A stretch of DNA of 64,000 nucleotides from Salinibacillus aidingensis (GTDB taxonomy: Bacteria; Bacillota; Bacilli; Bacillales; Alkalibacillaceae): positions 1-64,000 of the forward strand of contig NZ_BAAADO010000007.1 in the NCBI RefSeq assembly GCF_039522525.1, given 5' to 3'. The notes under the pieces were generated by a model. It worked only from the letters and a program-made list of their open reading frames with translations, had not been told where the DNA came from and made no database searches. The stretch's first letter is position 1. Each line of letters starts with the position of its first letter. Made by a program: the position numbers and the translations under genes. Positions 8,131-16,747 of the stretch are shown here, in pieces.

Positions 8131-8356
8131 AAGCGCCAGGACTATTTCCAATTAGGGAGCAGGGATTGTATTGATTTTACTGGAGCACACTAAGGAAAAT
8201 TAGATCATATTCCTTATCCCAAGGGAGGAAATAGTTGACGAGGAGGAGGTTCATCGAGATTTCGGCGGATGCCTCCCGGTTGCCATCATCTCAACCGTAC
8301 GTTTTAAACGAAAAACAAAGAGGTGACTCTTTGCACAAACGTTTAAAACAAGATGA
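8131..8356 (+). ncRNA. glmS ribozyme (GlcN6P riboswitch)
   Basis: Self-cleaving leader that senses glucosamine-6-phosphate. The 5' core AAGCGCCAGGAC places the cleavage site between A8132 and G8133. Conserved core strings AGTTGACGAGG, GAGGTTCATCGAGATTTCGG and CGGCGGATGCCTCCCGG follow in the expected order. P4 is CAAAGAG/CTCTTTG (8316-8333) and P3 is GTTTTAAACG/CGTTTAAAAC. The family represses glmS by cleavage and RNase J decay when amino sugar is plentiful. It ends about 95 bases before the glmS start. The 3' border is approximate. Confidence 0.95.
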
Positions 8357-8451
8357 GCGGACGTTAACTTAACACGAGAAGGGGGCAAACATCGCCCCTA
8401 TTGTTAAAATAGTACTTTGTTTGCCTCTTTCTTAAAAGGGAGGAAACAAAT

Positions 8452-10257
8452 ATGTGTGGAATTGTAGGATATATCGGACAGCAGGATACAAAGGAAATTC
8501 TGTTAAATGGATTGCAAAAACTTGAGTACCGTGGCTATGACTCAGCTGGTATTTCAGTTCTGAATAATAACGGAGTTCACCTTTTTAAAGTGAAAGGGAG
8601 AATTGCAGCTTTACGCGAGGAAGTAGATGAAAACGTTCATGCAACGATGGGAATCGGCCATACACGATGGGCCACACACGGAGCGCCAAGTGTGGAAAAT
8701 GCTCATCCACATCAAAGTGCGTCTGGCCGCTTTACCCTTGTGCATAACGGCGTCATCGAAAACTATACAGCTTTACGCGATGAATACTTGAAGGATGTTC
8801 AATTAAAGAGTGAGACAGATACAGAGGTTATCGTTCAACTGGTTGAAAAGCTCAGTGAACAATATAACGATGTGGAAAAAGCGTTCCGTGAAGCGGTACG
8901 TTTACTTGATGGGTCTTACGCAATTGCTTTAATGGATGAACAGGATCCAGACCAAATCTATGTAGCGAAAAACAAAAGCCCGCTTTTAGTTGGCCTGGGC
9001 GAGGATGGCTTTAACGTTGTATCCAGTGACTCTTTAGCCATGCTTCAGGTAACAGATCGTTTTGTAGAGCTTATGGATAAAGAGGCAGTCATGGTAAGAC
9101 GTGATCAGGTAACCATTCAGGATCTGGATGGTCATGAAATTGAAAGAGAACCGTTTACAGCTGAAATTGATGCCAGTGATATTGAAAAGGGTACCTACCC
9201 ACACTTTATGCTTAAAGAAATTGACGAACAGCCAACTGTCATCCGTAAAATTGTTCAGGAATATCGTGATGAACAGGATGAGATTAAATTAGATTCTGAC
9301 ATTCGTCAGGCTATGCTGGATACAGATCGTGTCTATATTATTGCTGCAGGAACAAGTTACCACGCAGGACTTGTTGGAAAGCAGATGATTGAAAAGCTGG
9401 CCAATGTTCCTGTTGAGGTTCATGTAGCCAGTGAGTTTTCCTATAACATGCCTTTACTAAGTGAAAAACCACTGTTCATCTTTATTTCCCAAAGTGGGGA
9501 AACAGCGGACAGTCGTTCTGTACTTGTTCAGATTAAAGAGATGGGTCATCCAGCCCTTACGATTACGAATGTTCCGGGATCTACCCTTTCTCGTGAAGCG
9601 GATTATACCCTTCATCTTCATGCAGGGCCGGAAATTGCAGTTGCTTCTACCAAAGCATACACAGCGCAAATTTCTGTGTTAGCCATCCTTGCTGTGGATA
9701 CAGCTAAAGCAAAAGGGATTGACCTTGATTTCGATCCACTGCAGGAGCTTGCAATTGTTTCCTCTGCTATGGAAACCCTGTGTGATCAGAAGGAAGAAAT
9801 TGAAAAGATTGTCTCGGAATTTTTAGAGACAACACGAAATGCTTTCTTCATTGGCCGTGGCATTGATTATTTTGTCGGTCAGGAAGGAGCACTAAAGCTT
9901 AAAGAAATCTCCTATATTCAGGCAGAAGGCTTTGCTGGTGGTGAATTAAAGCATGGAACCATTGCTTTAATTGAAGAAGGAACACCAGTAATCGCTATTG
10001 CCACTCAGGAAAATGTGAATTACTCCATCCGTGCCAATGTGCAGGAGGTTGTTGCTCGTGGAGCCAATGCCTGTATAATCAGTATGGAAGGCTTAGATGA
10101 GGAAAACGATACATTTGTGGTACCAAAAGTGCATGAACTGCTGACACCACTGGCTTCGGTAGTCCCTATGCAGTTAATTGCTTACTATGCAGCCCTGCAT
10201 CGTGATTGCGACGTAGATAAACCACGGAATTTGGCGAAAAGTGTTACGGTTGAATAA
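8452..10257 (+). CDS. glmS: Glucosamine-6-phosphate synthase (isomerizing)
   Basis: Makes glucosamine-6-phosphate from fructose-6-phosphate and glutamine, the first committed step to UDP-GlcNAc. The 601 residues begin MCGIVGYIG with the nucleophile Cys2 of the glutaminase domain (to about 225), followed by two SIS isomerase domains (AAGTSYHAG, SQSGETADS; KEISYIQAEGF) and the C-terminal CDVDKPRNLAKSVTVE. GGGAGG lies upstream of the ATG. The ribozyme above controls it. The 3' end is the classic recognition site (attTn7) for Tn7-type transposition, and the accessory island starts 26 bases after the stop. Confidence 0.97.
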   Translation: MCGIVGYIGQQDTKEILLNGLQKLEYRGYDSAGISVLNNNGVHLFKVKGRIAALREEVDENVHATMGIGHTRWATHGAPSVENAHPHQSASGRFTLVHNGVIENYTALRDEYLKDVQLKSETDTEVIVQLVEKLSEQYNDVEKAFREAVRLLDGSYAIALMDEQDPDQIYVAKNKSPLLVGLGEDGFNVVSSDSLAMLQVTDRFVELMDKEAVMVRRDQVTIQDLDGHEIEREPFTAEIDASDIEKGTYPHFMLKEIDEQPTVIRKIVQEYRDEQDEIKLDSDIRQAMLDTDRVYIIAAGTSYHAGLVGKQMIEKLANVPVEVHVASEFSYNMPLLSEKPLFIFISQSGETADSRSVLVQIKEMGHPALTITNVPGSTLSREADYTLHLHAGPEIAVASTKAYTAQISVLAILAVDTAKAKGIDLDFDPLQELAIVSSAMETLCDQKEEIEKIVSEFLETTRNAFFIGRGIDYFVGQEGALKLKEISYIQAEGFAGGELKHGTIALIEEGTPVIAIATQENVNYSIRANVQEVVARGANACIISMEGLDEENDTFVVPKVHELLTPLASVVPMQLIAYYAALHRDCDVDKPRNLAKSVTVE

Positions 10258-10271
10258 GGAATAACGTGAAT

Positions 10272-10305
10272 GAGAGTGCGGGTGTCTCCCCGCAACTCTT
10301 CTTTT
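10272..10305 (+). terminator. glmS terminator, fused with island end
   Basis: Arms GAGTGCGGG and CCCGCAACTC followed by TTCTTTT. The 5' arm belongs to the glmS flank, while the 3' arm lies inside the repeated island end that starts at 10283. The insertion therefore rebuilt or reused the terminator. Confidence 0.65.
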
Positions 10306-10370
10306 CAAAAATGTAACTCTTCTTACAAGATGTAAGTAAGTTTTACAAAGAAGGGAAAGCGGAGGCACTT

Positions 10371-10454
10371 ATGTATCGGTTCTTATGTATCACTCTAATC
10401 AGAATCGGGAGCGTACCGTTGGTACGCCTTCTCGGTTCTTTTTTTATTGGGTGA
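10371..10454 (+). CDS. Leader-like small ORF in end module 1
   Basis: Twenty-seven codons, MYRFLCITLIRIGSVPLVRL then LGSFFIG, with GCGGAGG five bases before the ATG. The second half of the ORF is itself the hairpin of an intrinsic terminator (10402-10446). The same ORF exists in copy 3 (16478) with amino-acid-level conservation of MYR-x-LC-x-T-x-IRIGSV-xx-VR-x-LGSF and some synonymous changes. Copy 2 carries a frameshift. The overlap of a short ORF with a terminator suggests ribosome-controlled attenuation, but the nearest gene downstream has its own leader, so the target is unclear. It may instead be a small hydrophobic peptide. Confidence 0.5.
   Translation: MYRFLCITLIRIGSVPLVRLLGSFFIG
10402..10446 (+). 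terminator. Terminator inside leader ORF, module 1
   Basis: Arms GAATCGGGAGCGTACC and GGTACGCCTTCTCGGTTC followed by T7. An upstream CGGTTCT (10377-10383) can pair with AGAATCG of the first arm, which would prevent the terminator, so two exclusive folds are possible. In copy 3 the arms differ but still pair through G-U and compensating changes. Confidence 0.65.
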
Positions 10455-10907
10455 AAGCCTGGAAAGATAGATGACGTAAGGGATTAAAGCCATCCAAGCA
10501 GGAGAAAAAAGCGTGAAGAAAAGCGTGGGAAAACGCAAGAAAATCCCCTGTTAATCCTTAAACCTTATCTCTATTGCCTCCTTAATTTCTATTCTGTTTT
10601 GTAAAACCGAGTTCCATTTTTCAATATTTCATCGCATGTTTTTCGCCTGATTTCTGTAAGAAATAGCGGTTTTCTTTGTAAAACTTAGTTAAATTGAAAG
10701 GGGATATTTAGGGGGAGAAAAGGGCGTGAGGGCAAGTGGGAGAGGGTGTTGCGGGGGAGGGAGGGGTTTTGTAAAACTTAGTTCCAAAGGCATATAGTAG
10801 AAGATAAGGGATAGGGTAAATAGGAAAGGATTGCTAATTAATGTAAAATTGTAAGTTGACTTTTAAATCACTGTTAGTTATCATTTATATAATTTAATAA
10901 ATAATTT

Positions 10908-11184
10908 GATGACGAGAAAGAGTAGTTATGTTTATCTTATCTACAGAGAGTTGACGATTTGCTGGAAGTCAATGTTAAGACCATAATGAAAATCCTCTCC
11001 GAGAAGCAAAGTTGAAAGGGCTTTTAAACTTTGACGGCATTCTACCGATATCCAGAACACGTATGATAGTACGTAGTGTAATGAACTGATAAAAACCACT
11101 ACTATGGTTTTTTTATTTTGTTAAAGGAAGATTATATATTTATATATAAACTCGATTCTACGTATGTAGGGTCGAGTTTTTTTA
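10908..11184 (+). promoter_or_regulatory. T-box leader (Ile) of ileS2
   Basis: Stem I features are clear: GATGACGAGAAAGAGTAG, then CTACAGAGAG, distal GCTGG, and a specifier loop GAAAATCCTC with ATC (Ile) at 10992-10994. Two terminator-like hairpins follow, AAAAACCA/TGGTTTTTT (11091-11114) and AAACTCGA/TCGAGTTT with a T-run (11148-11183). The usual AGGGTGGNACC antiterminator core is degenerate here (GATAGTACGTAG at 11065-11076). T-boxes open the gene when the matching tRNA is uncharged, which suits an isoleucyl-tRNA synthetase. Confidence 0.75.
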
Positions 11185-11201
11185 ATTATAATGAGGTGAT
11201 A

Positions 11202-14200
11202 ATGTTGAAGGAGTCCAGTGTAGAAAGGGAATTAAGGGTTCGTGAAAAATGGGAAAAGGATGGAACGTTCGAACGTTCTATATCTAACCGAGAAGGAAGG
11301 GAGACCTATGTTTTTTATGAAGGGCCTCCAACTGCAAATGGATTGCCACATGCAGGTCATGCCCTTGGGAGAACAATCAAGGACTTTGTAGCGAGGTACA
11401 AAACAATGTCTGGTTATCAGGTTTTAAGAAAAGCGGGTTGGGATACACATGGCTTACCTGTGGAATTAGAAGTTGAAAAACAATTGAATATTCGTGGTAA
11501 GGATCAAATTGAGGAGTACGGAATAGAAAATTTTATTCAGAAATGTAAAGAAAGTGTCTTTGCCTATGAAAATGAATGGAAACAATTTACTGAGGCTCTT
11601 GGTTATTGGGTAGATATGGAAGATCCTTATGTAACCTTAAACAACGAGTATATTGAGTCTGTCTGGAATATCCTATCCACTATACATGAAAAGGGTTATT
11701 TATATAAAGGACACAGGGTTGTACCTTATTGTCCACATTGCGAGACTTCACTTAGTTCTCACGAAGTTGCACAAGGGTATAAAGATGTTTCTGATTTATC
11801 CGTTACAGCCAAATTTCGATTAAAGGGAACTTCAAATGAATATCTTTTAGGTTGGACAACGACACCATGGACATTACCAGGTAATGTTGCTGTTGCTGTA
11901 AATCCTAATATGAATTATGTACGAGTTAGACAAGGGTCAGAAATATTTGTTCTTGCAGAGTCTTTGGCTTCCATTGTTATGAGGGAGGATTATGAGATTT
12001 TGGAAGTTATGAAAGGAAAAGATTTAATTGGTCTCTCTTACGAACCGCCTTTTAATTATGTCGCAGTAACCAATGGACATAAAGTTCTCGGTGCAGATTT
12101 TGTTACTGATACAAGTGGAACTGGTATTGTGCATATAGCACCTGCCCATGGAGAAGATGATTACAAGGCAATTAAGGATAACCAATTTGATTATGTAAAT
12201 GTTGTTGATTCCAAAGGTCGTTATAAGGAATATGTAGCCCCACTTGCAGGACAATTTGTAAAAGATTGTGACGTAGAAATTATCAAAATGCTATCGAAGC
12301 AAAACCTTTTATTCGATAAGCAAAAGTATGAACATAGTTATCCCCATTGTTGGAGATGCGACAGTCCTCTTCTTTACTATGCCATGGAGGGTTGGTTTAT
12401 TAAGACAACAGCAGTTAAGGAAAACATGCAATCAAATAACCAAGGGGTCGAGTGGTTTCCTTCTCACATGAAGGATGGAAGGTTTGGAAACTTTTTGGAT
12501 AACATGGTGGACTGGAATATTGGAAGAAACAGATATTGGGGGAACTCCGCTAAACGTTTGGGTTTGTCAAGATTGCAGTAAAGAAAAAGCCCCGCATTCT
12601 GTTAAAGAATTAAGAGAGCTTTCTATAGAAGAATTGCCAGAAGATATAGAGTTGCATAAACCATACGTAGATAAAGTACATCTAACTTGCTCTTGTGGCG
12701 GTACAATGGTTAGAACAAGCGAAGTTATTGATGTATGGTTTGATAGTGGCTCCATGCCATTTGCTCAATATCATTATCCATTTGAAAATAAAGATATGTT
12801 TAAAAAGCAATTTCCTGCTGATGTAGTAATTGAGGGTGTTGACCAAACAAGAGGATGGTTCTACAGCTTATTGGCGGTTTCTACTCTGTTTACAGGACAA
12901 TCACCTTATAAACGTGTCCTTTCTTTAGGACATATTTTAGATGAAAATGGACAAAAGATGTCAAAAAGTAAGGGTAATGCCTTGAACCCTACTGAGCTAA
13001 TTAATGAGTTTGGTGCTGATTCTTTAAGATGGGCGTTGTTAGCTGACAGTTCACCATGGAATAATAAACGCTTTTCCAAAAAGACTGTTAGTCATGCTAA
13101 GTCTAAAGTAATTGATACACTTTTAAACGTTTATTCTTTTTACTCCATGTATGCAGAAATTGATCAATTTAATCCAGATAGTGACATGGGTGGAACTCGA
13201 ACAACTCTCGATAAATGGGTTCTTTCAAGATTAAATACTGTTATTAGGGAAGTTGTCCAAAGTTTAGATGATTATGATGTAACAAAAGGGGCAAGATCCA
13301 TTGCAACGTTTGTTGATGAACTTAGTAATTGGTATGTAAGACGTTCCAGACAAAGGTTTTGGAGTAGTGGTATGACTGATGATAAAAGATCGGCATTTAG
13401 CACCTTATTTGAGGTCTTAAAGAAGCTCACGCAACTAATGGCTCCTTATACACCTTTTGTTACAGAAGATATATACTCAAATTTAGTGAAAGATAGTGTG
13501 CATGTATCTGATTACCCTCAACCAGATGAAACGCAAATTAATAAACAATTAGAAAAGAATATGGATGTTGTCTTACAAATAATAGAGCTAACAAGATCCC
13601 TTAGAAATAAAGTTGGAATAAAAACCAAACAACCATTAGCTCAATTGGTTGTAGTCCCGACAGAAGAAACCACTCTATCTCAGTTGCAAAAGTATGTATC
13701 TATTATAAAAGATGAAATGAATATAAAAGAAGTAATTTTTAAGAATGATTATCAAGATTTGTTACAGGTTGATTTCAAATTGAATTTCTCAGTAGTTGGG
13801 CCAAAGGTAGGCAAAACAGTAGGCGAAGTTAAAAATAAAGTTGATGTGTTAGACGATTACGAGAAGGGAAAATTTCTTGAAAATAGAGAAATACAGTTAT
13901 TATTAAATTCAGGGGAAACTATCACTCTTAATTCGGATGACATACTTATTGAGAAAAAAGGAAAAAATGGTTTTGAATTGCTGGAAGGGAGTAAATTCAT
14001 AGCTCTATTAGATACTAATTTGACGCAAGAATTAAAAGAAGAAGGATTAGTAAGGGAATTTGTTCGGGCTGTTCAGACATATCGGAAGGAATTAAATCTT
14101 CCAGTTGAATTACGAGTAGATCTTTTTGTTCAGACTGATTTACAGCTTCAAGAAGTATTGATTAAATTTGATGAATTAGTGCAAAAAAACCTAATAATAA

Positions 14201-14283
14201 ATGCAGTTCATTTTGAAAGTAAACCAGATATGATAAGTTTCAAAGTAGAAGGGCATGAGGTTCAACTGTACATTAAGTCATAA
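11202..14283 (+). pseudogene. ileS2: Second isoleucyl-tRNA synthetase, frameshifted
   Basis: Charges tRNA-Ile. The HIGH motif is HAGH in PPTANGLPHAGHALGR and the KMSKS motif is KMSKSKGN; the editing domain (GWTTTPWTLPGNVAVAV, HGEDDY) and anticodon-binding part follow. About 1026 residues and the HAGH form recall the type-2, mupirocin-insensitive IleRS (MupA-like) rather than the housekeeping enzyme. The start at 11202 follows GAGGTGATA. The frame breaks in a run of five G at 12538-12542: four G restores NRYWGTPLNVW. Everything else is intact, so this is either a recent one-base insertion or a sequencing error. It sits in the island, with T-box control. Confidence 0.85.
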
Positions 14284-14293
14284 AGTTGACCCT

Positions 14294-14332
14294 AAAAGAC
14301 CAGTGGAAAACAATAACTATCTGGTCTTTTTT
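14294..14332 (+). terminator. ileS2 terminator
   Basis: Arms AAAAGACCAG and CTGGTCTTTT with a 17-base loop and T-rich tail, 10 bases after the stop. The following 190 bases hold nothing I recognise. Confidence 0.8.
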
Positions 14333-14523
14333 AGGGATTGTCCGCTAACCGATTTATGGTTTAAATATATAGAAGGTGTAGGCTCTTCCGCAAAATGTTC
14401 AGAATCATCAATTTCTCGATTTAATAGTTTTAAAAATTTGAAACAAGAACTAAATCCGCCATAAATGGATAATTATGTTATTATTTAATGAATAATTGAA
14501 GTTTTGGAAAGCGAGGTTTAATT

Positions 14524-14826
14524 ATGAGTGATATAGAGAAAAAGTTGGATCTAATTTTGGATGGCATAGAAGAACTCAATGAAGAGGTATCCTCGCATCA
14601 AAATGAAACGAATGCTAAGTTAGAACAAATTGAATCAATGCTGAGAGAAACTTTGGATGAACGTAAAAATCTAATAGCGAAAGATAAAAGTGAATCGGGT
14701 AAAAGCAAGCGATTAAAAATAGTGACTAAAGAACCGAGAGTAAGGTTTGGTGAAGTTGGCGTAGATCCACATACCGAGCAGGTAATGAAGCAAAACGACA
14801 ATATCATTAATAGGGGCATTAATTAA
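14524..14826 (+). CDS. Small coiled-coil protein, unknown
   Basis: One hundred residues, not recognised. Residues 1-50 have a heptad pattern (KLDLILDGIEELNEEVSSH, NAKLEQIESMLRETLDE), so a coiled coil is likely; the tail is basic then polar and ends VMKQNDNIINRGIN. It has AAGCGAGG upstream. The next ORF follows after 43 bases with its own ribosome site, so the two probably form an operon. The charged, repeat-poor composition suggests an accessory or plasmid-type protein, but no function is assigned. Confidence 0.65.
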   Translation: MSDIEKKLDLILDGIEELNEEVSSHQNETNAKLEQIESMLRETLDERKNLIAKDKSESGKSKRLKIVTKEPRVRFGEVGVDPHTEQVMKQNDNIINRGIN

Positions 14827-14869
14827 AAAGGTAGTGTAGAGATTATTTTCATAGAGGGGAGATAGAAAG

Positions 14870-15046
14870 TTGACGAAAGCTGGAATTAGACGCAGTCCAC
14901 GAAAAAATCCATCTTGGAGACCAATGAGTGTTGATGTATCAGATAGTTTCAGGCCTTTATTTGAACGGAATGAACAACTGTTGCAACAAATTGATAAACG
15001 AAGGAAGCAAGCTATTTTAAATTTGATTATTAAAGAAAGACCTTGA
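14870..15046 (+). CDS. Small basic protein, unknown (58 aa)
   Basis: A TTG start after AGAGGGGAGA gives 58 residues, MTKAGIRRSPRKNPSWRPMS at the N-terminus and a C-terminal helix LFERNEQLLQQIDKRRKQAI. Strongly basic at both ends. Not recognised. It follows the coiled-coil gene by 43 bases and is probably co-transcribed. Its good ribosome site and clean frame support a real gene. Confidence 0.5.
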   Translation: MTKAGIRRSPRKNPSWRPMSVDVSDSFRPLFERNEQLLQQIDKRRKQAILNLIIKERP

Positions 15047-15145
15047 CAACTTATATGACTACCTTTCTTTCTTTAGTAAGGTTTGTGTGCTTAAACCAAA
15101 AAGATAGTTATATTACCAAAACAAGTAATTGAGGGGGAGAGGCCT

Positions 15146-15226
15146 TTGTCCAACCAATACGAAAATATAATAGAAAATGCTCTAAGTCATTATGAGATTT
15201 GGGTTTATACTAACATTTATGTCTAA
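15146..15226 (+). CDS. Possible micro-ORF, 26 codons
   Basis: A TTG preceded by GAGGGGGAGAGG opens 26 codons (MSNQYENIIENALSHYEIWV...). The ribosome site is strong, but the ORF is short and ends 45 bases before the next gene. It could be the N-terminal stub of a deleted gene or a leader ORF for the phosphotransferase-like gene. Confidence 0.25.
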   Translation: MSNQYENIIENALSHYEIWVYTNIYV

Positions 15227-15271
15227 GACGCTTGTATAAAGTGTACAGATATTAGAGGGGAAATTTTAGCA

Positions 15272-16345
15272 ATGAAATGTGATTATCTTACTAAGGCTAT
15301 CCAAAAATTGGATTTAAAAAATATACAGAACAAACAAATTTCCAAAATTGGTGAAGGTGCTTGGCATAATGTATATAAAATAGAAAGGGAATTTGAAGAG
15401 GACATTGTAATAAGAATTAAGAAGAAGGTGGCATATGGGCATTTACAAGAATATAAAGAGAATGATTTGATTTCTGAATATGAATCTACAAAAGTTTATT
15501 ACCAGTATGCTAATAAGTGTTACTTTAACATTTGTCCTACATTTTTTGATTACTATTTAGATGAATCATTAGTATTTACTATAGAAAGTTTTATGGGGAA
15601 AGGAAATACACTTCAAAGTTTAAATCATACCGAAGCCTTTTCGGTTGGAGAAAAATTAGGAGACTTTTTTAGTGTTATGCACAGTAATCCCCACGATATA
15701 AAAGGATTTGGTACTTTAAAATGGTGTGGGATACATCTTGAAGGGGAAATACAAAAGGAAGCTAACCAAATTTGGCAAGATGATAACGACTTTTACATAA
15801 ATGTATTAAAGAAATTAATTTCTACTAATTTAAACTTTGATACTGAAATTGTTGCGGATAAGATTTTAAACATAATCGGACAACGACGCAGGAATCAGCA
15901 ACGAATTTCATTAGTTAATCAAGATGTAACACCAGAAAATATAATACTTAATTTAGATAATGTTTCGATAATTGATCCATTTCCAAGGTTAGATTTCGAT
16001 TTAAAATATGCGGGCTATTTTGTTTTTTGTTATAAATTCCTCCTTCCTGCTTATTCTAATGCACCAAGATATCGGAGTAGTTCCTATAGTCAAAATGCGA
16101 ATAAAATGAGAGAAATTGCAGATGGATTTATAAAAGGTTATACAGGAAATAATGTGAGTTTGACTAAGTGGATAATGAGCGAATATATCTTATGGATTTT
16201 ATTAGAAACTTATGAACATCTCGAAGTTTTGAACGAGAAAGATATAGGTTATAAGACTTTACAGCAAATGGGTGATGAAGACATTATTAAAAATAGACTA
16301 ATAGTATGTTTAAAAGAGCTTGAAAATTCATGTTTAACTTTTTAA
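15272..16345 (+). CDS. Aminoglycoside phosphotransferase-like protein
   Basis: A 357-residue protein with the APH/choline-kinase fold. The N-terminal lobe starts IGEGAWHNVYKIE (a glycine-rich loop) and IRIKKK (candidate ATP-lysine). The catalytic loop reads LVNQDVTPENIIL: the aspartate and asparagine are kept, but the usual histidine of HGDLHPGN is replaced. The metal-binding region is IIDPFPRLDFDLKYAG. Substrate unknown; resistance kinases and small-molecule kinases share this fold. It lies in the island between end modules 1 and 3 and has AGAGGGG upstream. The terminator after it merges with module 3. Confidence 0.6.
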   Translation: MKCDYLTKAIQKLDLKNIQNKQISKIGEGAWHNVYKIEREFEEDIVIRIKKKVAYGHLQEYKENDLISEYESTKVYYQYANKCYFNICPTFFDYYLDESLVFTIESFMGKGNTLQSLNHTEAFSVGEKLGDFFSVMHSNPHDIKGFGTLKWCGIHLEGEIQKEANQIWQDDNDFYINVLKKLISTNLNFDTEIVADKILNIIGQRRRNQQRISLVNQDVTPENIILNLDNVSIIDPFPRLDFDLKYAGYFVFCYKFLLPAYSNAPRYRSSSYSQNANKMREIADGFIKGYTGNNVSLTKWIMSEYILWILLETYEHLEVLNEKDIGYKTLQQMGDEDIIKNRLIVCLKELENSCLTF

Positions 16346-16391
16346 TCGTTTTAGATAAATTTACCCTATAAGTTAATGTTACACCTATTAT

Positions 16392-16425
16392 TACACCTAT
16401 TTTAAAGGTGCAACTCTTATTTTTT
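16392..16425 (+). terminator. Terminator after the phosphotransferase-like gene
   Basis: Arms CACCT and AGGTG enclose ATTTTAA; the T-run follows CAACTCTTA. As at glmS, the 3' side lies at the start of an end module. Confidence 0.45.
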
Positions 16426-16477
16426 CCCTTTCAAAGATGTAAGTAAGTTTTACAAAGAAGGGGAAGTGGAGGCAGGT

Positions 16478-16567
16478 ATGTATCGGGCTTTATGTAATAC
16501 TCCAATTAGAATCGGGAGCGTATCGATGGTACGTTATCTCGGTTCTTTTTTATGGTTAATATACTGA
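16478..16567 (+). CDS. Leader-like small ORF in end module 3
   Basis: Twenty-nine codons, MYRALCNTPIRIGSVSMVRY then LGSFLWLIY, with GTGGAGG five bases before the ATG. It is homologous to the ORF at 10371, with conserved IRIGSV and VR-x-LGSF and a mix of silent and replacement changes. It overlaps the intrinsic terminator at 16508-16551. The next gene, a nucleotidyltransferase, has a promoter of its own at 16684, so the ORF need not control it. Confidence 0.5.
   Translation: MYRALCNTPIRIGSVSMVRYLGSFLWLIY
16508..16551 (+). terminator. Terminator inside leader ORF, module 3
   Basis: Arms GAATCGGGAGCGTATC and GGTACGTTATCTCGGTTC plus T6. Relative to module 1, bases in the stem differ but pairing is kept, which argues that the hairpin is selected. 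Confidence 0.65.
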
Positions 16568-16683
16568 AATAGCATGTGGGAGTGGGAGGGAAAGTTTAAA
16601 GTGGAGAACAATAGGATGAAAAAGGTAGAATTACGTTGGTGAGAGTTTTGTAAAACTAAGTTCCTTTCTAAGAGAATTAGCTA

Positions 16684-16712
16684 TTGATTATTCTAAATAA
16701 ATGGAATATAAT
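16684..16712 (+). promoter_or_regulatory. Promoter of the Lnu(B)-like gene
   Basis: TTGATT, 17 bases, TATAAT, 36 bases before the start codon and just outside end module 3. This is a good SigA-type match. Confidence 0.65.
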
Positions 16713-16747
16713 GGCGTAATATTTATTTTTAGGTTAGGAGGGTAATG

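Larger units (their letters stand above)
10283..10794 (+). mobile_element. Tn7-like end module, copy 1
   Basis: A noncoding module of about 510 bases that starts with TGT, 26 bases after the glmS stop. Nine terminal bases are followed by three roughly 20-base sites in tandem (10292, 10313, 10332; types GCAACTCTTCTTTTC, GTAACTCTTCTTACA, GTAAGTAAGTTTTACA). The far end carries three inverted, spaced sites (10597, 10674, 10767) reading GGAACTAAGTTTTACAAAA on the minus strand. Tandem sites at the glmS-side end and spaced sites at the other end are the layout of Tn7 right and left ends. Copies 2 (22779) and 3 (16410) are related. No transposase genes were found. The Tn7 assignment is inference from architecture. 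Confidence 0.6.
16410..16664 (+). mobile_element. Tn7-like end module, copy 3 (short)
   Basis: About 255 bases with the same plan as modules 1 and 2 but shorter: a GCAACTCTT-type start (16410), the GTAAGTAAGTTTTACAAAG site (16439-16457), the leader ORF with terminator, and one inverted site TTTTGTAAAACTAAGTTCC at 16646-16664. The clear TGT/ACA ends are missing. It divides the island into two cargo blocks, and its sequence is more diverged than copies 1 and 2 are from each other, so it is probably older. Confidence 0.55.

Noticed and set aside
8380..8408. GGGGGC/GCCCC hairpin between ribozyme and glmS as terminator
   Set aside because: There is no T-run after it and it lies before the start codon of an expressed gene; left as unexplained leader structure.
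12475..14283. A separate protein of 602 residues
   Set aside because: It is the second part of ileS2 after the one-base frameshift; the motifs continue from the first part.
14255..14464. ORF after ileS2
   Set aside because: It overlaps the ileS2 end and its terminator and has no ribosome site.
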